From JAVKFF01 sp040226215 (lineage in GTDB: Bacteria > Pseudomonadota > Alphaproteobacteria > DSM-16000 > Inquilinaceae): a stretch of DNA of 18,197 nt. The position numbers were made by a program, and so were the translations under genes. Positions 13,617-18,197 of this stretch are shown here, piece after piece. A model generated the notes under the pieces. It saw only the letters and a list, made by a program, of their open reading frames with translations. It did no database searches and had not been told where the DNA came from. The DNA lies in contig JAVKFF010000181.1 in the NCBI GenBank assembly GCA_040226215.1, positions 1 through 18,197 of the forward strand. Reading direction: 5' to 3'. The first letter of the stretch is position 1. The number at the start of each line of letters is the position of its first letter.

Positions 13617-14906
13617 ATGCTCAAAGTCCTGTCCGGGATCTGGGCCCTCCTGGTCGGCATCGTGCTGATCATGCTGGGCAACGGCATGCATTTCACGCTG
13701 ATCGGCCTGCGCGGCGGGATCGAGGGGTTTTCCGCCGCGGAGCTGGCCGTGGTCACCTCGGGCTATTTCGTGGGCTTTCTGTCCGGAGCGCGCCTCACGC
13801 CGCTGCTGATTCAGCGGGTGGGCCATGTGCGCGTCTTCGCGGCGCTCGGTAGCTTCATGTCGGCGGGGCTGATCGCCTTCACCCTGCTGGCCGAGCCCTG
13901 GGCCTGGACCTTGCTGCGGCTGCTGGTGGGGTTCTGCATGTCGGGCATCTACGTCGCCGCGGAGAGCTGGCTGAACAACGCCGCCACCAACGAGACGCGC
14001 GGCAAGGTGCTGTCCACCTACATGATCGCGCAGACGCTGGGCATTATCGGGGCACAAGGATTGCTGACGCTGGGCGACGCGGCGACGGCCGGGCTGTTCA
14101 TCGGCGCCTCGATCCTGGTGTCGGTATCCTTCGCGCCCATCTTGCTGTCGGTCACCACGGCGCCGGCGGTCGAGGTCGCCCGACCGATGTCCCTCCGCTC
14201 CCTCTTCAGGGGCTCGCCCCTCGGCACGGTGGGCATCTTCCTGCTGGGCAGCATCTACGCGACGCAATCGGGCATGGGCGCGGTCTTCGGCAGCCAGATC
14301 GACATGACTACCTCCGAAATCGCGCTGTTCATCGCCATGCTGTTCGCCGGGGCGCTGGTCTTTCAGTACCCCATCGGCTGGATGTCGGACCGGGTGGACC
14401 GGCGAAAGCTGATCTTCGGAGCGGCAGTACTGGGCGGCACCTCCTGCGCGCTGGGCTGGCTTGCCGGCAGCGGCATGGCGTGGCTGGAGGCCGTCGGGCT
14501 GTGGCCGCTGATGATCGCGGCCTTCCTGGCCGGCGGGATGACGACCCCGCTCTATGCCCTGCTGCTGGCCTACACCAACGACTTCCTGTCGGCCGACGAG
14601 ATGGCGTCGGCGTCCGGGGGCTTGGTGTTCACCTTCGGGCTGGGCGCCATCGTCGGCCCGCTGGCCACCGGCTGGGCGATGCAGGCGCTCGGCCCCTCGG
14701 GCTTCTGGGTGGTGCTCGCCGCGACCTTCGCCCTCCTGGCGCTCTACGCGCTCTACCGCATGACCCAACGCGCCAGCCTCCCGGTGGAGGCGACCGAGAG
14801 CTACCTCGGCGTGCTGCCCACGGCCTCGCCCCTGGCGGTGGAGGCGGCGGGCGCATGGGCTGCCGAACAGGCCCAGGCTGAGCGCGAAGGCGAAGATCAG
14901 TCCTGA
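13617..14906 (+). CDS. MFS transporter, YcaD-like (12 membrane helices)
   Basis: A 429-residue inner-membrane transporter. I start it at the ATG at 13617, preceded by GGAGGA at 13608-13613. An ATG 171 bases further upstream would add 57 polar residues and overlap the IS end. The sequence begins MLKVLSGIWALLVGIVLIML and alternates about twelve hydrophobic helices. The loop between helices 2 and 3 is short (GARLTPLLIQRVGHVRVFA). Helix 5 is preceded by SGIYVAAESWLNNAATNETR, a stretch characteristic of YcaD-like major facilitators. The second half repeats the helix 2-3 pattern with GWMSDRVDRRKLI. A hydrophilic, Glu/Ala-rich cytoplasmic tail of about 45 residues follows the last helix. The substrate is unknown; the family includes putative drug, sugar or cyanate-type transporters. 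No repressor gene or partner lies nearby. Confidence 0.88.
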   Translation: MLKVLSGIWALLVGIVLIMLGNGMHFTLIGLRGGIEGFSAAELAVVTSGYFVGFLSGARLTPLLIQRVGHVRVFAALGSFMSAGLIAFTLLAEPWAWTLLRLLVGFCMSGIYVAAESWLNNAATNETRGKVLSTYMIAQTLGIIGAQGLLTLGDAATAGLFIGASILVSVSFAPILLSVTTAPAVEVARPMSLRSLFRGSPLGTVGIFLLGSIYATQSGMGAVFGSQIDMTTSEIALFIAMLFAGALVFQYPIGWMSDRVDRRKLIFGAAVLGGTSCALGWLAGSGMAWLEAVGLWPLMIAAFLAGGMTTPLYALLLAYTNDFLSADEMASASGGLVFTFGLGAIVGPLATGWAMQALGPSGFWVVLAATFALLALYALYRMTQRASLPVEATESYLGVLPTASPLAVEAAGAWAAEQAQAEREGEDQS

Positions 14907-15191
14907 TCGCGATCAACCTGTCTGGCCGCTGGAGGCTCGAACGGTTGGCGCACGTACTGTCGTGAAGCCACGAATGCCTCAAAGAACTGTGATGAGCTAT
15001 TTCAAACGACGAAAAATGTCTTCGAGATAGAGGGAAACCAGAGAACGTTGGACGTCAGTCCCTCTCCCTCCGCCAATCTTCCTTCGACAATTTTCTCTCC
15101 AGCCCGGAATTCCACGGCGCAGCGCCCGCCTCGGGGCAGCTTACGGCATTAAGCTGTTGACGAAGGTTCAGAAGGACTGAGAGATTTGGCG

Positions 15192-15219
15192 TCTCTAAAG
15201 CTTCGATCTCTCTAAGGCT
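15192..15219 (+). repeat. Two 11-bp direct repeats upstream of the ATPase gene
   Basis: TCTCTAAAGCT (15192-15202) and TCTCTAAGGCT (15209-15219) differ at one base and are 17 bp apart start to start. They stand directly beside a 13-bp palindrome. Such a cluster may form protein binding sites, but this is inference. Confidence 0.35.
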
Positions 15220-15220
15220 C

Positions 15221-15233
15221 GTGACTTAGTCAC
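15221..15233. promoter_or_regulatory. 13-bp perfect palindrome, possible operator
   Basis: GTGACT-T-AGTCAC is a perfect 6-1-6 inverted repeat about 170 bp before the ATPase start. It has the size of a dimeric regulator half-site pair. No regulator gene is visible in the window. Confidence 0.3.
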
Positions 15234-15405
15234 TTCGGTCATCAGGTGTACTCTGCTCTATTCTCTTGCGAATTCTGATCTCAAACTGCGGCAAGTTCGA
15301 TGTTCGCATCACATCCCAAGATAGTCTGTGATCCAAATCTTGTTCTCGACTCGGAAGCAGGGAAACTGTCCGCGAGGCTAAGGGGCGGCTAACGCGGGAG
15401 GTCTT

Positions 15406-17178
15406 ATGGCGTCAGATCCGATTGATGATATCGAAGCCTGGTCGACAAAGCTTTCACCTTGGCGGCAAGACGCCTTGCGCCGACTAGCGATAAACGACGA
15501 CCTGACCGAAACCGACTTCGACGAACTTCTAGCAATGATAAAGGAAGCCGCTGGGCTCAATCTAGCCACCCCAGCTCCGACGCCCGTGCCGTTCACTAAG
15601 TCGCATTTCGGCGGAGGTAAGAAACATCCGATCGTACTCAAGGCCCTTACCAATGTGGAGAACGTGAACCGGCTTGTCTCGAAAGCAAGTCTAGTTTTCT
15701 GTCCTAAGGCATTGACGGTCATCTACGGCCGGAACGGCAGTGGCAAGAGCGGATTTGTGCGGATCTTGCGCACCGCATGTCGGACCCGCATTGAAAATCC
15801 ATCCAAACTGAAGGTCCTCGCGGATGCGTACGGCGGGAACAGCGGGCCGCAGACAGCTGAAATCATCATTGATGCGGGCAGCGGCGACACGCCGATCCTT
15901 TGGACGGAGGGCATGTCGGCTGCACCCGAACTTATGCAGATCGCCGTTTTCGATACCCATTCTGCGCAACTGTACGTTGATGGCGGCAACCAGATACGCT
16001 TTTTGCCTTTTGGCCTCGCACTTCCCCACCGACTCAACGCAGTTTGCCTCAAGTTAAAGGAGCGACTTGAGGCCGAGCAGGCAACGAATTTGGGGAACAA
16101 GCTCAGTCTGACCAAGATTGCATTTGCGATCGAGCGTGCCACTAGCGCCCAGGAATTCGACAGGGCGCTCACCAAGGCTACGACCAACGCGGAGATTGAT
16201 GAGGCGACCAAATTTTTGGTCGAGGACCAAGACAGGCTCAACACCGTCACGTCGATTCTAGCTGCGAGTACTGCAACCGTTGCCGACCTGAATACTTTGA
16301 TTGGCTGGGTCGAAGCAGTCGCCGACGAATGCGAAGTGGTGGCAGCCGCATACTCGGACTCGGCACTGTCGGATATGACGAATATGCGCGATGCAGCTGT
16401 CACGGCGCGTCAGACTGCGAAATTGTCTGCGGACGAGCTTTTCAGTGACGAGCCGCTTTCCGGCGTAGGCAGTGAAAGCTGGCGGGCGCTATGGACGGCA
16501 GCGCGCGACTACTCGGTGAGCGAAGCCTATGTTGATTCCGATTTCCCCGTCACTTCGACCGAGTCTGGACTCGCAGCCTGCGTCCTATGCCAGCAGCCAC
16601 TGCTCCCGGACGGAGCTGAAAGGATGCAGCGCTTCAAGAAGTACATGAGCGATACGCTCGACACGGCGGCGGCCGAGGCCGAGAAGGCAGTCGCTGATGC
16701 CTCAAATGGACTTCCTGTGCTCGCCCATTTGTGCGCCGAAGACTTCGCCGACCGGGTTGACCAGATCAAGCAGCGCGAACCGGAACTGGCTAGTGTTCTT
16801 CTAAGTGTTCAACATTCGGCGACCCAACGGCGAAAGGTTGCTACCGCGAGGCTGGCAGGCGAAGAAGTTTCGCCAGTTCCAGTACTAATCTCGCCTCACT
16901 CTAGGCTTAGGGAATTCGCGAAGCGGCTCAACTACGAGAAGGCGGATCTCGCGAAGGTTGGCGAGACAAAAGAGCGAGAGAAGCTGGCCGGTGAGAAAGC
17001 GGACTTTGAAGACAGGCAACTTCTTGCCTCCAATCGTGACAAGCTAGTCACGCGGCGTGATCTCCTCCTGATCGAGCACGCATTCGACAATGCGCTCTCT
17101 GAAATAAAGACTACCAGCATCACCGCGCGCGCCAACGAACTAGAGCGGATTCCGATCATACTGGTTCGTAGCCGGTAG
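15406..17178 (+). pseudogene. SMC/Rad50-like ATPase with CxxC hook, C-terminal half cut off by IS630
   Basis: The ATG at 15406 follows GGGAGG. Native sequence runs to residue 579 (ANEL, codon CTA at 17140-17142); the last dozen residues (ERIPIILVRSR) come from the IS630 end, and the TAG at 17176-17178 is inside the element. Seen: an N-terminal helical stretch (WRQDALRRLAINDDLTETDF), a Walker A motif YGRNGSGKSG (G108-S115), a helical coil region, CVLCQQPL with Cys392 and Cys395 (one half of a zinc-hook), and more charged coiled coil (KEREKLAGEKADFEDRQL). SMC/Rad50-like ATPases carry the ABC signature, Walker B and H-loop after the returning coil. All three are missing, so this product cannot hydrolyse ATP. 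From memory such stand-alone coiled-coil ATPases occur in bacterial defence islands (for example RloC-like anticodon nucleases carry such a hook), but I cannot name the exact family. The missing half probably lies beyond the window. Confidence 0.8.
17143..17151 (+). repeat. IS630 terminal inverted repeat (ATPase side)
   Basis: GAGCGGATT, perfect complement of 18186-18194, with the duplicated TA immediately outside (17141-17142). Confidence 0.85.
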
Positions 17179-18105
17179 CTGTAAAGAAGCCTCGGCAATC
17201 GGTTGGGGTGACGCTGTCTATGGCATCGCGGATGGCATCCCAGAGTGCTGGAAGCGTTCTGGCGGCGGCCTTCTTCAGTGCCGTCTTGATCTTCGAGAAG
17301 GCCATCTCGATGGGGTTGAAGTCGGGGCTGTAGGGCGGCAGGGAGCGGAGCTCGGCGCCGGCGCTTTCGATGGCCGCACGGATCGCCGGGGGCTTGTGGG
17401 CTGGCAGGTTGTCCATCACCACGACATCGCCGGGACGCAATGTCGGGACCAGGACCTGTTCGACATAGGCAAGGAAGGCGGCCCCGGTCATGGCGCCGTC
17501 CAGGGTCATCGGCGCGGAAACGCCGGACAGGCGGAGCGCGCCGACGAAGGTCGTCGTCTTCCAATGGCCGTGGGGCACCGGCGCGCGGCACCGCTCGCCC
17601 CGGGCCGCTCGGCCGTGGCTGCGGGCCATCTTGGTGGAGGTGCCGCACTCGTCGATGAAGACCAGGCGCTCGGGATCCAGATCAGGCTGCCCCTCGAACC
17701 AGGCGACACGGCGCAGGGCTATGTCGGCCCGCGCCTGCTCGGCAGCGTGCGCCGTCTTTTTTTCCGCGTCACGTCGTGGCGCTGGAAGAAGCGGCAGACG
17801 ATGCTCGGCAGCGGACGGTAGCCCGCGACCGCGTCGAGTCGCTCCGCCACCTCGGCCAGAGTCAGGTCCGGTGTCTCGTCGATCCAACCCAGGATCAGAT
17901 CCCGGTGTTCATCGATCCGATGCGAGCGATGATTGCCGCCCCGCTTGCCAGGCTCCAGCCCGCGTCCCGCTCGCGCTCGCGCCACCCAGCGAATCGCCGA
18001 TGATGCCCCGACACCAAACCGCGCCGCCGCCGCCCGGCAGGACGAACCCGCCTCGACCGCATCGACCACACGACGGCGGAGATCGACAGAAAGGGATTTG
18101 GCCAT
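17156..18105 (-). CDS. IS630-family transposase, two frames joined by -1 frameshift
   Basis: The first frame starts at the ATG at 18105, nine bases after AGGAGG, with MAKSLSVDLRRRVVDAVEAG and a helix-turn-helix DNA-binding region (AAAARFGVGASSAIRWVARA). It runs to HDVTRKK and would stop at about 17719. At A7 (17757-17763) a -1 slip gives RKKKTAHAAEQARADIALRR and continues into the DDE catalytic domain. Catalytic residues: D in VFIDECGTSTKM, D in VVMDNLPAHK and E in DFNPIEMAFSKIK. The second D and the E are separated by 34 residues (DD34E), as in IS630. The frame ends FTATGYEPV at 17156. The combined length is around 315 residues, within the family range. Both parts are free of other stops, so I read this as a functional frameshift gene, not a pseudogene. 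Confidence 0.88.
17757..17763 (-). promoter_or_regulatory. A7 slippery site for -1 frameshifting in the IS630 transposase
   Basis: Seven T on the plus strand read as CGG-AAA-AAA-A in the transposase mRNA. A -1 slip here is the only shift that links the HTH frame to the DDE frame without a stop and yields the expected KKKTAH motif. Frameshifting itself is inferred from frame continuity. Confidence 0.7.
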
Positions 18106-18185
18106 GAGGGCTGGCCTCCTTCACCAGCCCTCATCTTGAATCACCAAAAGACTGATTCGGGAATCCCACGATTCAAGTGCCGCTC

Positions 18186-18194
18186 AATCCGCTC
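18186..18194 (-). repeat. IS630 terminal inverted repeat (transposase 5' side)
   Basis: AATCCGCTC with the duplicated TA at 18195-18196. Beyond it only one base (G at 18197) of the original ATPase gene is within the window. Confidence 0.85.
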
Positions 18195-18197
18195 TAG

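Larger units (their letters stand above)
14907..15405. other. Intergenic region of lower GC content with repeats and palindrome
   Basis: About 500 bp between the transporter and the ATPase gene. Composition is clearly less GC-rich than on the left. I find no gene and no clear terminator after the transporter. A TTGACG at 15157-15162 could be a -35, but the hexamer 17 bases on (AGAGAT) is a poor -10. The direct repeats at 15192-15219 and the palindrome at 15221-15233 are listed separately. The final bases contain GGGAGG four bases before the ATPase ATG. Confidence 0.5.
17143..18194 (-). mobile_element. IS630-family insertion sequence with TA target duplication
   Basis: A 1052-bp element with perfect 9-bp terminal repeats GAGCGGATT (17143-17151) and AATCCGCTC (18186-18194), flanked by TA at 17141-17142 and 18195-18196. 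TA duplication and a two-part transposase on the minus strand define IS630-type elements. The element appears complete and potentially active, since both catalytic-frame segments are open and joined at a slippery A7. It is inserted in the coding sequence of the ATPase, in the opposite orientation to it. Confidence 0.92.

Noticed and set aside
13494..14768. 424-codon antisense frame opposite the MFS transporter
   Set aside because: Its product is a run of Gln/Arg/Gly/His/Asp with no structure, a mirror of hydrophobic codons on the sense strand.
14890..14930. Intrinsic terminator after the MFS transporter (TGATCGCGATCA)
   Set aside because: The short palindrome has no loop space and no T-run following, so it does not look like a terminator.
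1..18197. CRISPR arrays, tRNA or rRNA genes, replication origin
   Set aside because: I looked for regularly spaced repeats, tRNA-like cloverleaf arms and rRNA motifs and saw none.

Overview
The window is GC-rich (about 65%), with alphaproteobacterial codon use, Rhodobacterales-like insertion sequences, a phage-type lysis remnant and a chvB/ndvB-type cyclic glucan synthase. I read it as Alphaproteobacteria, probably Rhodobacterales (Rhodobacteraceae). This rests on protein character, not on a search. It looks like an accessory region, because most of what surrounds the four or five intact genes is mobile DNA or its wreckage.

Layout. Positions 1-193 hold the C-terminal end of a large serine recombinase. 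Positions 221-869 hold a decayed prophage lysis cassette: an endolysin/holin-type membrane tail with an in-frame stop, a broken Rz spanin and a nested, still open Rz1 lipoprotein. After about 560 bp with no recognisable gene comes a 43-residue Lys/Pro/Ala-rich protein (1429-1560) with a GC hairpin just upstream. Next is a possible 53-residue lipoprotein (1644-1805) whose stop overlaps the start of the dominant gene. That gene, 1802-10258, encodes a full-length 2818-residue cyclic beta-1,2-glucan synthase.

Positions 10325-11528 are a dead IS3-family element (minus strand; orfA intact, orfB with one frameshift and one amber codon). An orphan secreted protein (11585-11992, minus) follows. Positions 11993-13452 are a scrapyard: an undetermined coding remnant, the 5' end of one IS3-type element reading rightward, and a heavily deleted second IS3-type element reading leftward, joined head to head at about 12730-12741.

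The right part is healthier. A 12-helix MFS transporter of the YcaD type (13617-14906) is followed by about 500 bp of less GC-rich DNA carrying direct repeats and a palindrome. Then comes an SMC/Rad50-like ATPase with Walker A and a CxxC hook (15406 onward). It is cut at residue 579 by an IS630-family element (17143-18194) with a TA target duplication; its two-part transposase is joined by a predicted -1 frameshift on A7. The last base of the window is the first base after the duplicated TA, and the reading frame would resume there, so the missing ATPase half should lie immediately to the right.

Working together: the glucan synthase is the one clear metabolic function (periplasmic cyclic glucan, osmoadaptation and host interaction), but no ndvA-type exporter is in the window. 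The interrupted ATPase is the best candidate for an undescribed, defence-like system, currently disrupted by the IS.
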